DNA of 64,000 bases from Burhinus oedicnemus (lineage: Eukaryota > Chordata > Aves > Charadriiformes > Burhinidae), in the NCBI GenBank assembly GCA_008921705.1, contig VFFE01007510.1, positions 2,270,030 through 2,334,029 of the forward strand, read 5' to 3'. A program made the position numbers and the translations under genes. Below are positions 14,081-29,570 of the stretch, in pieces (the first letter of the stretch is position 1; the number at the start of each line of letters is the position of its first letter). A model generated the notes under the pieces. It searched no databases and was not told where the DNA came from. It saw nothing but the letters and a program-made list of their open reading frames with translations.

Positions 14081-17000
14081 AATACTGATGATGAAAAACT
14101 ACCAATGCCTTTCCCCTCATTTAAAAAGCAAAAAAACCCTTGAATCAGAAGTGTCATGAGATCTGAATCTAACCATAAAAGATATTAAATGAATCATTTA
14201 AGCCTAATCAAAACTGTTTTGTTCAGAATATCTGGGTACAAAATTAGGTTCTCCAGCTTTTCAAAGAAAGTCATCTCCGTCTCCCTCTTTACACCTTTCA
14301 CATACAGCATATTTCTTTCTGCTCAAGAGCTTCAATTAAAATGTTTCATTATAGACAATACCACTTTGAAACACTCACACTACTTCAATCCAGAAAGTAA
14401 ACACTGTCAGTATATTAAAATGTTTCACACATCAATTAAAGTATACCACACAATTATTATACGTCACAGTCAAAATCTTTATCAAATTGAAAAGCAGAAC
14501 TCAGAGCAAATTATTTCTTTTTGAAATGTAAAGAGTTTTTTGAGGTAGAAAATAACTTGCTAAAGCAATCAGTCATAGGTTTCTCTTATTTCAATGAAGT
14601 AAAAGATTTGTTCTAACAGGGGCAAACATTTTTTGTTATTTTAGGGATTTGGGGAAAATTTACATGCAAGAGTTTATTCAAAGAGGTCATCTTTTGAGAA
14701 CAGCAGGCTTAAAGATACAGTGTAATAACCAAATCTATGATTAAAAGATACTCCCGTAGATTAAATAGAACACATCTTCAGTTTTGTGCATTGTTGTACA
14801 CCATTTTACCCATACTTTCCTGAGAAAAAGACTAAAATTATTAAAGAAAAATGCTTGAACTTTCCTTGCTAGGCTTATAATCAAAATTAAACTCTCCTTT
14901 TTTTATTTTACTACACTTAAAAGTTTTTCCAATTACACTTGGAACTGGCATAGTAGGATAAACCTCAAGGCAGTATCAAACCCAAGCCTCTCGCTCTCCT
15001 CAGGCGTAAACAGAGGTATCTTGTCCTGCAGCCTCCAAAATGGCCAAGTCTCTTATGGTTAACTCCCATTCCACAGCAGTTTGATCAGCTGAGAGGTGGG
15101 TAGGTGGAAGGAGGCTAATGAGCAAAGAAAATATATCCACCCACTCCTTGAAGGTACACTGACCATTTTCAAAACACTTCCATATTTTGTAATAAATAAC
15201 AGTTATCACCTATCACTACCGATAAGTAAAAATAGAAAAGTGCGTGACAACTATCAGGCACTTAGGTATTGATGAGAAAGTCCCATGTCCTATTTCCCAC
15301 AGAAATACATGCAAGCAGAATGAAAGGTCTGAAGCAACTGGACCAGTGGGCATGTAGTCAGTTAACTAAGCAGCTAAGTACCATGAGCTCCAACTTCCCT
15401 CCTGTTCCCTAACAATAAACCGAGCAAGTATAGGGCAACTTCTACTACCTTCTCATTTACTCTGGGTGACTCACCTTGAGAATCATCTCAGTTTATTTCA
15501 TGAACTTTGAGATTTAATTTCCCAGCAACCCTCATGCTTATCCTCTCCTGGTCAAGGAGCACAAAGGGCTGTGTCACACACACACTTTTAGTTCTGGGCT
15601 GGTTGAATATTTTCTTTGCCATTCTTCCCATCTTTACAAAACTCAAACAATGTATTTGATAGGAGACATGTCACTAGTGAATCCAGTATTTGGGTAAATA
15701 CCTACTGAAAGTCAGACGCTGGCACAAAATAAATTCCTTTTTCATCTTAGTCAGGGACTTTACTTGTTTACCAATGTATCGTTTACTCATTATGTTTCAA
15801 TGACAGTAAGGCTGGGTATTTCAGCCACTCCTTAAAATGCAGTTCCAAAACAATTCAGTACTGCCACTGTCATTCCTCCTGCTCCCAGGCATGCATTCCA
15901 CCTCTCTCTCCTGTGACCTAAGCAAATGCTGGCACTCATCTGATCCTGCAGCAAGCCAGTTCATGGAGCAAACCCGGGGTGTGGGCGGAAGAAGTGTTAA
16001 TTTTCTGCTAGTTTAGCTTTTAGTCAGATGAATGCCAGTGTGAACACAGGGAAAGGAGAAAAGCCAAATTACACTGATTTACAAATCACAGCCCTTATTT
16101 TTTCCTGAGAGCAATCTTGGAGGAGGGGGTAAAAACCAAGGTTGTACTCAACACTAAGAGATACTTTTCTGATTTTACCTTATCTGAGCACTAGAATAAA
16201 CATGTAGGAGCTTAAACGTCTAGCCCAACCACACAAGGCTGCTTCTAGCAGCTGTTAAAACCAACCAACAATGTGGGCCTGTAGGGTAAGAGGAAAGAAG
16301 AGATATACAAGTTCTACAGAAGCAACACAAAAAGGGTTAATAACAGCAAACCACTTCCTTGAGTTGTTAGCAGCTAATTTGAAATAACCGTGTTAAAAGA
16401 CAGTGCCTGAAGTGAGAGCAGGTGGAGAAGTTTCAGAAAGATTGGTAGGACACCACCAAGAGGGAAGCTACCACCAAGAGGTAGGGAAGAAAGGCCTTCA
16501 GTTATTTAGGACAGTACGATGAAGAAAAGAACAGCCACAGAAGTCCCCTTTTCTGTCCATCCTCTTCTCTAGAAGGGGAATTGAGGCCCTTGGATATGAA
16601 AGGTGCCCATATTAGGAAGAGGCTTACAGCTGGGCTGCCATAGCTTTAGGCTAATAGAGCTTGACTTTGTCCAGTTATCTTCACCTGTGAAACTACACTG
16701 GCAGAAGGTCCTAGGATAACAGCAGACTTCTTTTAAAGAATAGCTGCCAGGGAAAAGGGGGAAAGAAAGGCAGAAGTGTGGTCATGGAAACCAGGAGTTG
16801 TTTTCTCTTTCTTCTCTGTTAGTTCCCAAACTAACATATGTAAGGACAAACCCAAGACCACCATTGCAACATTTGGGAGGAAGCCTCTAGTTTCCACTTA
16901 CTTTCTGCCAACTTCATAGTAGTAGGGAAACATACACAAAAATCCAGTAACCTGGAAAAAACCCTACACCAAGATGAGGTAACAGACACTGATAGGCAAG

Positions 17001-20000
17001 AGTCAAATAGAAATAGTCATGGTGGCGCCAATACAACTTATTCTTCCTGTTGGTTTTCTTCAAGGAGCATATTTTATACGTAAGGAAAAGTAACCGACAG
17101 ATGTCTAAACAGCTGTTCCCCCAGCTCCCAATTATTTTTCCATACTTATCTTCTTCTAGAATAAAGTATAGATTTCCTACCGAGGAACTGATAATATATC
17201 ATTTTAAAATTAGCTATTTTTCCCCTGAGTTTCCCATGTTTCACTATGAACTTTCTTCAAAGAAGAGAGTAATGCTACTTGTTCTCCAGCCTTCTGTAAA
17301 GGAAAGAAAGATGCAATCACTGCACTTCCTGCTATGTAAGGGACTAATACCACCAACTCTTTTTTTCTGCACTTTACTTCACACAGGATTCAGAGAGAGG
17401 AAAGCTGGGAAGAGCAGAAATGCCTCCAGTATTCAAGGCTTCTCAATATGCATTGTTTCCTGCTGTTACAACCTTTAAAAGGTGGCCACTAATCCTTTTA
17501 CAAATTAACCTATCTTCTACCTTTTCTACCTTAAACAGTATCTCCTTACAAAGGTCCTGACACCAGATACAGACTAACAAGACTACTAGATACTCAAAAG
17601 GAAAAAATTAAAAATAACCTGCTCTGAAAAAGGCAGATGAGGAAAGTAATAGAGGGAAGTTGAGAAAGAATAGAAAAGATGCCTCATAGGTGAGTAAAGA
17701 GCTTTTAATGTTGTTAAGGTTCTCCACTTTGTCACACTGCTTGGGAAGAAGACTCCCACCAACAGCAGCAAGATTTACAGAAGACTAAAATCCACATTAA
17801 AAAAAATCCAGAACAATTGCAACTAAGATTCTGTCCCTGTCTTATCGCTCTTCTGAGGCCCCTTCTTGCAAACTATGGATGGGGGAGCAGAGGGAAAGTG
17901 CAGAAATAAACCATTGTTTAAAAAGATAGAAATCAAGACTACGCTATCATCTAGCAACAAAAATAGAAAAGTATTCTCTATGAAACTCACATACATGTAT
18001 TATTAAACTATGAAATCTAACAAACCTTTTTAATTATAAAACTGCCAATATTTTGGACATATTAACACATGCCGAAAGTAAAAAAAGTTAATGTGTAACT
18101 AATTACTAAAATGACAAATTTTGTTATTAACTTGCCAATCATTCTAAAAATGAGTTAATTTCCCACTCCCTTTATTAAACACAATCTTCCCACTCAGATT
18201 TTGACCTTCCCCTATGTTTTCTGGATATCACCTTATAGCCTTTAACTAAGAAATTAGCTGTGTTTTATCTTTCTCTTTACAACTGGGGTTCAACACTGAA
18301 AATATAAAAAGTACATACAAGTAAGAAGAATTGTTAAGCCTCAGTGTTTATCTTCTAACCAGAGATACAGACAGATACCAGGTATGTTCAGGAAACTAAA
18401 GAGAATGCGAAGATTCCATTTTATAAAAATAAATATTGAACAACTCCATGGAGGAAAAGTAACTCTCCTAGTCTAGATAGCTCTTTACAACTTAGATGTA
18501 CTAATACATTTCTTGCATTTGCAACAAAGATAAGAGGCCTGTTAATAGAAGTAGACCGACTTTTGAAAGATAAGATGAACAATGTCACGCAGATAAAGTG
18601 GCAAAGGATTCATTACTATTATACTTAGGTTCATACTTCAGAAGGATTCAATTTTTCACCCATTACAATTGTCTAATGCTTGTCCTGCAAAAATACTAAG
18701 CCATGGGTTACAGGCAGGCATAATTTAAAAGTGCAGATGTGGACTTTTCACAGGAGCTGGCAAGAAAAAATTTCTGAAAAAAACTCTTGTGCTTTAATTT
18801 TGTGATTAAAGCACATTTTTTCCCCCTGTAAATGAATAGCAGGATAAGTATTACTCCTTCCAATTCCATACAGTTTCACTCTCACAATAGGTTCAAAGGA
18901 TGACAAAGCAGTGACAATAAATTCTTAAGTTCAGAAGGCAAAGCTGCACTGCTAGGCTTCTCCTAAATCAATTTAAAATCCTGGTCAATACATATACATC
19001 AGAAAACAAAGCTAGAAGAGTCAGAGAAGCTGTACTGCAATAGTAAAACCTGAAAGGAGAAAGTGCTTTTGAAATCAGTGAATTTTGACAGTCTGAGCAG
19101 ACACTGTAGGCATTCTGCAACATTCATTGACATGACAGTGTAAGGTGATGACTTGCCCTTATCACAAACAGGCAGCAGCTTGAAATCACACAGACAAAGC
19201 TGAAATACTATTTAAGCTCTAAGACTCTTAAAAACTTCAAACCAGAAGACAACTGTTTTTTAATTAACAAGATCCCATGCTAGTGTAACTCTGGATATTT
19301 TTGTAGCTAAAGTATTTTTTTCAGTATGAACTATACTATGTTGAGTCAAGTTGCAGGTCTCAAGATCTCATTTGCGTTGGCAAGAATTTCCCCACTCATT
19401 GATGGGGAGTGGAAAAAACATTCCGCAGAGTTGCCATTGGCTCTACACTGAAGAAACACAAGCTACAGCTTGGCCTGTTCTTTTGGCCAGTTTCAACAGG
19501 AAGGAAGCCTGAAGCTCCATCAACTCTGCTAACACCATTAGGTGGTACTTTAAGATACTCTCTGTCGCAGGGAGTTTACTTGCAACTAAAATCCACAAGA
19601 AAAAATTAAGCAAAACCAATATAATAAAGACAATCAAGAAAGAAGTAACATCAAACTTCAGCAACTAGATAAGGCTTAAACACCTGTGTTTTGTACAGCA
19701 TTTTGTAAACAGATGGACATTTACATTAAGCTTTAGCTTGAAAAATTTGTTAGTATCTGCCAGCCTAGAATGCAGGCCTGATTGGCACCTACTGATATGT
19801 TCCAAAGTCCACCAAAAATCTGCAATTTAAAGAAAGAAAACACCTACACACTGATTTTTAATTTATTCATCTTTAAATGAAGCTTTATGTTCACTAATAT
19901 GGCTGAATCACAGATTATAATTTAATAGATTCACCAGTTTCCTCTCATAACCATTAAAGCTTACAAAAGGCTCTGACTCTAGGCCAGCTCAAGTAATACC

Positions 20001-23000
20001 CCCCTGTACACAGGTAAAACAAATATCTTTACAGAACATCTGTTTTGTTATCCATTTTAACCACATCCCTCCTCAAGCGTTCACAAGTGCTGCACCTCTT
20101 TTCTAAATGATGCTCTCCATCTTTCTCTTTCCATAGTTTACTTACCTCATTGCAGTTATGTTTATCCATTAGCCACACTTTCACCTGTTTCAATGGGACC
20201 TGAATTCCCTACTCCATTGCAAAATTAGACTACAATGTTTAAAGACTAAACACCTTAGAAAAACCTAGCCATTCTTATTAACAAAGAGAAGATTGCTAGG
20301 ATTCTTACAGGCACCATCACTCAAAGCTCACTAATTAAAACATGCCTGTTGAAAGCATTTAAGACACCTTGATTATCTCCAGATAACAGGAGAAAGATTA
20401 CTGTTACCATCTTTCACCCAGGTAAGCCACTGGTGAAGATTTCACACAGTGGCAGAATCCACATGTGTGGGTTCTGTGGTAGTCAGTTCAATTAGTTTCT
20501 GTCCTACTTTTTAAGGGCTAGCTTTTAATTTCCATCATTTTGGCATTTCAGTGGGTGACTCTGTAAACAGTTGCAGTACCACAGATGGGCAGAGATGAAT
20601 TCTTGAACTGGTCTTCCTGCTTGTCTATCATAGCACTGCTTTTAGGTCTACAGTTTCATGAGAGGCTTTCTTCATCAACAATATCAGCTTTATAAACTCT
20701 TATCTCTTCTTCTACTTCTTTGCCAGACCTCAGTTCTGCAGAAGAACCTATTTGTGGGATCATACTATACGCCTCATCAGTGAACTAATGTGAAAGGATG
20801 GCAAATCCATACACTGTCACTGCTTGTAGTGCAAAACATCCCCCCCAGTGTGAAGTTACAGGAAACTACTGAACTGATCTAACAGCTTCTCAGCATCAAG
20901 GGGTTAGTCTTACTCCATGAGATCACCTAAGACCGTTAAATAGCAATCAGCTTTCTCTGGTTAGTTTTCTAACCCCCAGTACATAGACTGACCTGGCTCA
21001 GTCAGATGAGACAACCACCCGAGACCAGATGCTTGTGTCAGTGAAAGAAATCTTCCCTGTTCAGTCACAGCAAACTGTGAGACTGGTCCCCAATGCTCAT
21101 AAATGCTTGCATTCTTCCATTTTTTGCTTTAAAGCTGCTACCCCAAAGCCATTTTGTTATGTTAATTCAGAAGTATTTCATTTACATAGAAATACCGACA
21201 AAAGGGTTAAAGCATTTCTTTCACAGCCGCAAAGGCATATTTTGTATCAATAAAGCAAAACTACTCACCCAAGTCAGGGCTGAAGCTCTTCCAGAAAAAT
21301 ACACCATTTGCATGTGTAACTGCAGCTACACTAGCATCCTCTGCATGCATACATCTACATTATAGAAGGATGACACTCTTCCATGCATCCAAAATGATGC
21401 AGCCATGTTGGTACCATTCACAGCTTTGACAAGACCTAAAGCACCAGAAGAGTGAAGATAAAAGGCTATCATATTAATTTTTCTTCCCTCTGCAGTATGT
21501 GTATGAGAGCACTACTGGGAGAACTGATATTTTCCTTTCAGTCTGGAAACCACAGGGGTTTTCAACCCCATGCAGGGGAAAAAAAGAAACAAATAATGGG
21601 TATTTTCTCTGAACCTTACTGCTTAACACATCACCCACCAGAAACATGAGGAAGGAGAGAACAGAAGTTTCCACAATCCAAGTAACAGTTCTCTCCCTCT
21701 GCTTACAATTTATTTTATTCTCCTTCATCAGATATTGTGGAAGAGGAATCCAAAAATTGTTGCACTTTAGGCCTGGGAAAGGAAGATCAAAATGTGCTTC
21801 TTGGAGAGGAGCAGGAACTAATTCTTTAGCAACCCTTTACACACACATTCATGCTAAAGTCCTAACTCAGATACACAGTTATATTGCTTAAAAAATTCGC
21901 TAGTGGTCAAATTTCTCCTTGTATTCAACCCATGTTACAAAAAAAAAAAAAATTCACATTCTGACTGAAGTGCCGAGTGTAAGCATCATAGATGTAATCC
22001 ACTGTCACAACCTTCAACAGAATTCTGAGCTTTGATACACCTACCTCTACCCTAAGCAACTAGCAATAAATACAAGCTGGTGAGGGTCTAACTGAAGTAA
22101 TTTCACAATTGCTGTGTGAATCATTCAAATATTAAAAGTCACGTGTCAAAACAGCTAAATGAATTACAGCTATTAAAGACAGTTTTAATTAATTTTTTTA
22201 AGATTGGCACAGTTTAAAATGACCGAAGAACTAATAGGCATACTGGATGAAAAATAACAAATACTTTGCTAAACGTCTTTGTCTAATTGAATATATGCAT
22301 CTTGATAAACAAACTTTATTATTCACAGGACTGCAAACTCTTCTGGGATTGACCTATTTAATAAATATTTATACAGTGCCTTCCACAGAAGGGCCTAACT
22401 CAAGTCAAGCTCTCTAGCCAATACCAAAGCACAAATAGGATATAATAATTTGGTATTGGCAATTATTCCGGCAAGACAGTTTAAAATACACAGTTGGAGA
22501 CACACACACACACGCAAAAATCTTATCCCTATTTACCAAAGGCAAGACCAATATTTTAAAAAAAGGGAACAGGACACCAAAATTTTTAACTGAAGCAGCC
22601 TCATAAGCCAGTGTGAAACATATTGCTTGTACTTATCAACCTAAAATGCCTTTTTAAGCATAATTTTGCTGAGCCCCTGGAGATTCCCTGTTCCCAGGCT
22701 TAAACCTGTTAGATCAAAGGCTCTCTAAGAAAGATAACCTACCATTCCCTTTCAGAAAACAAAGGTTTGTCCAACAAATGGAAACAAGCAGTTTGAACCA
22801 ACTGAATGAATTGAAAGAAACCCAAGGACAGAAATCATGACATTTTCTTTTTCTCTCATTCTCTCAAGAAAGCCTAAACGGAGCAGGAGCAAACTTAGCA
22901 ACTGATACTCTGAAGAGGAAACAGAATGAGAAACAAATTACAAGTGCTAAACTGGTCTCTTAAGAAGGAAGAAAAGTTTCCAAGAAGAAAGATTAGAACA

Positions 23001-26000
23001 AAAAAGAATGCCAGAGAGAAGCATAAGCAAGAGGGCACTAATGTTTCAATTATAAAGTCTAGATCATATATCACCTAGGCAAAGGAAGGGGAGAGCGAAG
23101 AAAGTGTATGAATGAACAGATCTCCTCTCTTCTAGCTGAGCTACAAATATCATAGGATGTCAGTAAAAAGGTGGTTGGAGGAGGTGAATTCCACGTGGGA
23201 CAGATTTTTAAAGAGTCAAGAAAAAATAAACAGAAAAAAATACGAGTGCTGTAAAAAAAACAGGAGTACTATAGAAAGAGATATGTACCACAGCACAGAC
23301 ACAGGAGGTGGAGACTTTTCTTAAGGGTTTAAACACAACATGAATTGACAAAGGATACAATTACATGCCACACTGCACAACTTCATTTTTAAGCATGTGC
23401 TTTTTTTTTCCCCCTATGTAGGTGAAACAGGTAATAGATTTTTTCCACTTGGGGAAATCAGGCTTAGGACTTACATGGGAAAAGACTTTTCTGTATTTCT
23501 GACCTTCAGTATAAAGCAGAAATTGATTTCACACCCCACTCCCCTCAACAGCTTCAGGAAAACAGAGGATTTATCTGGATGTACATATTAGTCATAGCTT
23601 TTGAGGCACCAAATCAGTAACAAGTACGAATGGCTTGTGGGGTGGTTACATTCTGAAACTTACTGTATTTTTTTTTTCAGTTAGTTTACCTTGCTGAAAA
23701 AGTAAGACATTCTGAGAATCTAGTGATAAACAGATGGATCAACAAATGAACTTTTTTTTTATACACATGCAATGCAATTTCCTTTGAAAAATGCATTCTA
23801 AAGCCCTAGCTTTGACAGCCTCTAAGAATTACTCCCTAAACATATGTATACTTGATCTTTCTACGTCACCTATGAAAATACCTGACAACAGCAAAATATC
23901 TTCTTGACCAATAAAGATACACTGCAGCAAATAAAATTAACAGTTTGCTGTTAAGAGTACTTCACCTGTCTGCCAGTGACTTCTTATCCATTTCTACTAG
24001 CATTATCTACAAAATAGAGGTATACCAGATTAATACTTATTTCAAGATTCAATGAACTCCATAAATCTATAGTCTGTAATAAAAAGCAAATAATTTCAGG
24101 CTTATTAAAACAATTTGATTTTACCATGGTTCATCTTGACAGATAAATCTATTAGACCTGGGAGTACACTAAATATACCATTGCATGCAAGAACCCACAG
24201 GGGCATGACTGAATTACACTATTAGCATGAGACAAACATCTAAGTCACATTACCTAAAGAGACTATAACTATGTATGATGTAACAATAAAATAACACTTT
24301 TGATTAAGTATTTTGAGAATAACATGTATTTCTTAACGTAGCTTAAGTAACTCCTCCCTTACTCATGCACGTTCTTGCCCTGTGCTGCTACAGGCACTGT
24401 GCCAGCCTAGGGGTTAGGGCAACCCTGTTGAATCAGACCCATACAAACACATAACGCAGGCACAGCAGAAGAGGGTCTGTATACGTGGAAGCAACATCAC
24501 CCAACATCTAACAGCCACTTCACCTAAGAGTTTCTATCACTGTAGTCCAAAGGTGCCACTGTTAAAGCACAATCTCAGCAGCCCAGAAACCTGACATGTC
24601 TTTTTTTTTTTTTCCTCTCCAGTCTTCATCTTCTTAAGAACCTATTGTAACATGATTTTTGTTTAGTAAACCAGAACTGGCAGCTGCTGCTAACCTCCCT
24701 CTTAAAGGCACTGTCCCAGAAACAGCAGAACTAACAAAGCCCCATTTCCCATAGATTTGCATTCTGTCTCAGCCATGCCCCCGTGTTCCAAGTACTCACA
24801 TTCCACCTCTATCCCAGATGCCTATTATCTTACCCTTCTCTTCCAAGGACTAGCCACAATATACTTAACCTCTCACGTCCTCTAACTACTGACTGAAAAA
24901 GAGAGTACTGAGCTTCTTATCTAGTTCTTACCCCACAGACAACTGTTTGCTGGCCAACTGGCAGGCTGTAACACAGGTAACTGCTAAATTCAAGCAAAAC
25001 TTCCCCCTAAAGAGATGATCTTACTCAATGAAGCCATTAATTTTAACAAAGTTTGTTAAACGTTATTGAAATGTAAAAGTCTTTGAGACCTTGCCCCTTG
25101 ACTAATTTCTTTGCTGAAATTAGTTGATAGAGCTCAAAATTTATTGAGATACAGGATTAAAGAAAACATAATTGCTCAAGATTTGTGTCTTTAGAAAGGC
25201 AAATTAAAGATGGCTTATACATTACACAAATATATAAAAACTACCAGTAACTCTAGTTCTTTAAAAAAAAAGGTGCATCTTATCCATGTGAGAACAGCTG
25301 ATTCTAAACTCCCAAACTGCAATAACTTCTTTTCTAGCATGTCTAATTAACTAAGGTTTTTTAAAGAAACTGCATTTACACATTCTATTTGTCCTTTTAG
25401 TAAGTATTTGCATCCTCTGACCATTTTCAATTGCATTTAAAAGAGGCGTAAAAGTCTCAAGGATAAAAAAAATACTTCTACAAATTTTGTGAAAACTAGC
25501 AGCTTTGTGGAAAAAAGAAACTCAAATTCATGCCTTCAATGAGGGCAAAAGCAGGTGGAACTCTGCCTTCTCCACTGGCAGCCCCGGCAGACCAACCAGC
25601 CAGCATGCACATAGCACTAGATTTGATTAATTCTGGAACAAGCTTTAGATACTTGGTATCTGAGTGTTTATCTAACTTCTGAAAATCATCAAAGTAGTGA
25701 GCATGTATAGTGGCTTTGTCCTGTTTTTGGTAAATTCTAGCAAGCCTAACAGTATCATGACTACTACGTGTGCGGTTTTGGTTGTTTGGGGTTTTTTTAT
25801 TTTTTTAAAAACTTGTATATGCAACCTACAGAATGTATGTTTTTTTCCTATCAATGTGTGTTCTTAAGTTAATGCTTTTCAAAACACTAAAGGGAACACA
25901 AGTTTTACATCCATTCTGAAATACCAATTTTTAAACAATAGAAAAATTAAATTCTGCTTAGAGTACAACTAGGATCTGAATGAGTTTTAAACCATGCATC

Positions 26001-28939
26001 ATTAAAGACTGAAATTTGATCTTCATCTGTGCTCAGAATAGGAAAGAGCTATCCATTTTCCATATTGCTACAAAAATTGATTACACATAGCATTTTTCTA
26101 AGAATATAATGAATATTTTAAACAAAAAAAAATATCTTTTTTTGTAAAATTCTGTGGCTAGATACTAACTTAAAGTTTATTTAGCACATTACCATAAGTT
26201 ATGCCTAACTTCTTGCCACCAAAAAAAATAATCTAACACATTCTAAAAATATTAACTATTTAATGGCACCTATGGCAACAATAACATCCTGAGTGATGCT
26301 GTTCATTCAACAACAGACACGTTCCAAGAATACCAGGGTACCACACACAAACAACACACATCTTTCAACTTTAGTTATGCCAAGCTATTTCACTTGGTTT
26401 CACTAGAACCCGATTACTACTGATTAAGGAACACCAAAATCCAAAGGCAACATAACACAAAGCTAGAAAGAACTCAGTAAAGATCTGTATAGTGTTTGTA
26501 ATACCTTCTTGCTGATCAGTTCAATAAAAATAAGTTCCTAATTTTACTATAATTAGGATAAAGGTCTACAAAAACTTTTGTCAAGGAAAGCATTAATATT
26601 ATGTCCGTGATTTTTTGGTAAGCATTCTCAACAAAGGGTGAAACTGAAACAACTATTATACTGAAACCTCTGACTACAATTAAGAGTTTATAAAAAGTAT
26701 TATCCAATTGTGAATCTGACAGCTTTCTCGCTCTCACAGTTGCATTTAAATATGTGGAAACCAATCCAGGTCAGTTCGCTAAGCAGGATTCAAGATGTTT
26801 TAGAACATCCACCAGCATTTCTCCCGTTTGAACTAGAAAGCGTATACTTTTCCAGTTGAGATAACATACCACGCAATTAAAGAGAAAAAAACCCCCAACT
26901 TGAATCACTGTATACATTAGTGGGAAAAAAGTTAACTTTCATTTCAATCATTTAAATATTTGAGTTTTGAGTATAGCTTTTAAAAATCCAGTTCTGAATC
27001 ACTGGAATTTTTGTTCTATTTCCTGTAAAACCACCACCAGCAACATCGTTCAGTATTCCGCTTGCGGCAGTTCAGAAAAGATCAGCTTGATCCCTCAGTC
27101 CTAACTTTACAGTCATTTCATAAACTTGAGGTCACATCTGATCAACTTATATCTTCCAATTTTTCCAACCATGGAGATCATGATAAGGAGGTGACACTTA
27201 CAATAGGATGAAGAGCAATCTAGTTTTATGTTTCAAAGTACACTCTCACAAAGAAATAGTTTGCCAAAAGCCCTTTAAGCTCCCTAGCGCAAAAAAAAAA
27301 AAGTTTGCTGAAAATAATCTCTTCAACAGATGACAGGTTTAATTCTACAAGGCCTGAAAAGCATACCAGTTATCTATAAAGCCAAAGACCATTAAAAAAC
27401 AACACAGGGCCGCAGCCTTTAAAGCAATCCCACGGTGAGAAAAAACACTATCTTCTTCCATTCTGTCACTGCTGGAAAAGAGAAGTTTCTACCAGGACAA
27501 TGTCATAGGAAGAATGTCCATTTTCAAGAATTCCATTTTTATATCAGCAAATTTAAAGGAAGAGAGAAGAACCCTTTGACTTCTCTTGATGTTGAGAAGG
27601 AAAATAGTTTACATTTCACAAAGTCTTTGGAAGTTGGTGTAAGCAAGGATAGCATAGCAAGAAGACGGCACTGCCCCCACATGTAATGACAGGGATGATG
27701 CTTTATCAAACATCTGTCAGAAACAAAACTGGGATGACCCAAACTGAGTATCTCCTCCAACAGCCCTCCTCCCCTCGTAGGCTCTCAACATAAGAAAACC
27801 CACCCAGGTCTTCTTAGTTTTCAAAAGAAATCGAGAGTCAGCTTAGTGTCCATTCTGCTGCAGCGCAAGCCAAGGTACTACCTACAGATGAGCATCCCTA
27901 AGTTTAACATATGGATAACAGCCATAAGCGACTGAAACTTTCATTTAAATTGAAGGGCAGAACTTACTGAAGCTGACGACATGTGTCGCCTGATTTGTCA
28001 GCTGAACTTCCCTCTTGCCAAAAAGCAGGTATCAGAATTCTGAGGTTGGACAAAATCCAATTACAATAATACAGATAAAGAACAAATAATTGAAATATGT
28101 ATATGAAATGCAAATGTCTGGTTATCTGGTAAATCATTAGGTAAGCTGAAAATTATTCCTGATTTCAGCAAACCGTGGCCAATCATGAATATAGTGCTAT
28201 TGCTATAGGGTCACTAGCCCTCTTTACTGTAGTGCATATGCAGTAGCGTTTTGGTGGCTAAAATTATGATACAAAAAAGTCTGAACAGTCTAAGAATGAC
28301 TCTGTACTTAATGTTTGTCTTTTAAACATCTACGTAAGTCACTGAAAATCCTACACAACACCATTTTCAGCATTCTACAGCTGAACTTCAGAAACAGCTT
28401 TATTCAGTCTATATCAAACATCCTAAACGTATGCTGACTAGAAACCCACACCTGAAACCCACTCCTTGCTAAGAAGTATTCCTTCAGAATTCCTTTTTTA
28501 TGTATGTACTTACTATCATTAATACCGAAACACCTAGAGGTCTCAGGCACAAACCAGGCTCTGCTGAGCTACCAGGTAAAGTACAAAGAACACAAGGTCC
28601 CTGCCCTGAAGGCCTTTTTACATGTAACAGGACTGAGCATTCAGACTTCTAATACAAGCCTTTCAATGAATGAGACAAAGTACTACACACCTCTGTGTAG
28701 CGTTCCCAGGTCTCTCGGAGGGACAACACAGAAAAAGAGAAGAAAAAAAGAAACCGTATGCACCTCCTCTCTTCGAAATCCCTCTTATCAGAACCATTTC
28801 AAGAATTTCGACTCAACAATTAAACTGACTTGAATAATGGAAACTAACGTCCCAAATATACTATATATGGAATCGAGCCCAGCCAGCCCCCGCAAAGAAA
28901 CCAGGCACCAAAAAATCGCACCTCTGACACCCTGTTACT
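14081..28939. other. AT-rich non-coding stretch, presumed first intron
   Basis: No supported exon. Good minus-strand donor matches occur at about 15474 (AAG|GTGAGT) and 20146 (GAG|GTAAGT), but the first has stops in every frame of the upstream 90 bases and the second lacks a pyrimidine-rich acceptor. The longest open frame (17050-17478, plus) starts at a non-ATG codon and has no family resemblance. Short poly(A) and (CA)7 runs (about 22501) and homopolymers up to about 15 bases are present. Proximity to the CpG island and the base skew suggest the first intron of a leftward gene, which remains inference. Confidence 0.4.
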
Positions 28940-29537
28940 CATCCTCAAATGGCGGAGTCTCGCCCAGTGCGCTCACACCTGTCACCTGCTGGGCGCCAGG
29001 CCAGCTTCCCTCCCCTCCTCTCCTCTCCTCTCCCCTCCTCCTTCCCCCCCAAGCACGGCGAGCCCGCTGCAGGCTGCTTCCGCTCCTCCGCGGGCCGCCG
29101 CAGCCCCCCGCCGCGGGGCAGGCCGGGGCCGCCGCCACGCACGCCGCCCCGCGCCCCCGCCGGGTCCCTCCCCGCGCGGAGGAAACTTCCGCGACTGGCG
29201 AAGGAAAATAAGTTTCCATCTCTCGCTGGACGCCCCGCTGCGCGGCGGCTTCCCGCCCCTCCCCTCCCCACCCCGCCGGGATGAGCGGGGTGCCCGGGGG
29301 CTGCTCCTTCCCGGGGCACAGGCCTCTCCTGCCCTCGCCCGGGGCGAGGAGAGGGGCTGCGGGAGCGCCTCGGGCCCCCTGCCCTCCTCGGGCCTCCGGG
29401 CCGGGCCGGGCCAGCCCCCCCGCACCTCTCCCTGCAGCCCCCCGGGGATGGGACCAGCCCCGCCAGGAAACCAGCCCGGGGAGCCGCCACCAGGCCCGCC
29501 TCGGCGGGGTCAGCCTTACCCTGCTGCCGCTGCTGCT

Positions 29538-29570
29538 TCTCCTCCTCCTCCTCCTCCGCCTCCTCCTCCG
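29538..29570. repeat. (CTC)n / (GGA)n trinucleotide repeat beside the gap
   Basis: About ten CTC/CTT/CGC-type units run straight into the assembly gap. On the minus strand they read GGA/GGC repeats. GC-rich purine:pyrimidine repeats of this sort commonly break assemblies of bird promoters. Confidence 0.9.

Noticed and set aside
14090..14110. TGATGATGA resembling a snoRNA C box
   Set aside because: No D box with terminal stem at the proper distance. It sits beside the AAT microsatellite.
15475..15560. Perfect minus-strand donor AAG|GTGAGT with a passable acceptor about 75-90 bases upstream
   Set aside because: All three frames of the enclosed segment contain stops. It could be a non-coding exon, but nothing else supports it.
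17050..17478. Open frame of 142 codons, plus strand, in AT-rich sequence
   Set aside because: It begins at TTG rather than ATG, has no recognised domain and no splice pair, and is a plausible chance maximum among thousands of frames in 64 kb.
20147..20220. Minus-strand open segment ending VWLMDKHNCNE before a GTAAGT donor
   Set aside because: There is no pyrimidine-rich acceptor upstream, and an in-frame stop lies just before the open part.
21326..21472. Minus-strand small open frame of 48 residues starting MIAFYLHSSG
   Set aside because: It looks protein-like and has a minus-strand GTGAGT just beyond, but there is no homolog I recognise, no signal of expression, and the size is common by chance.
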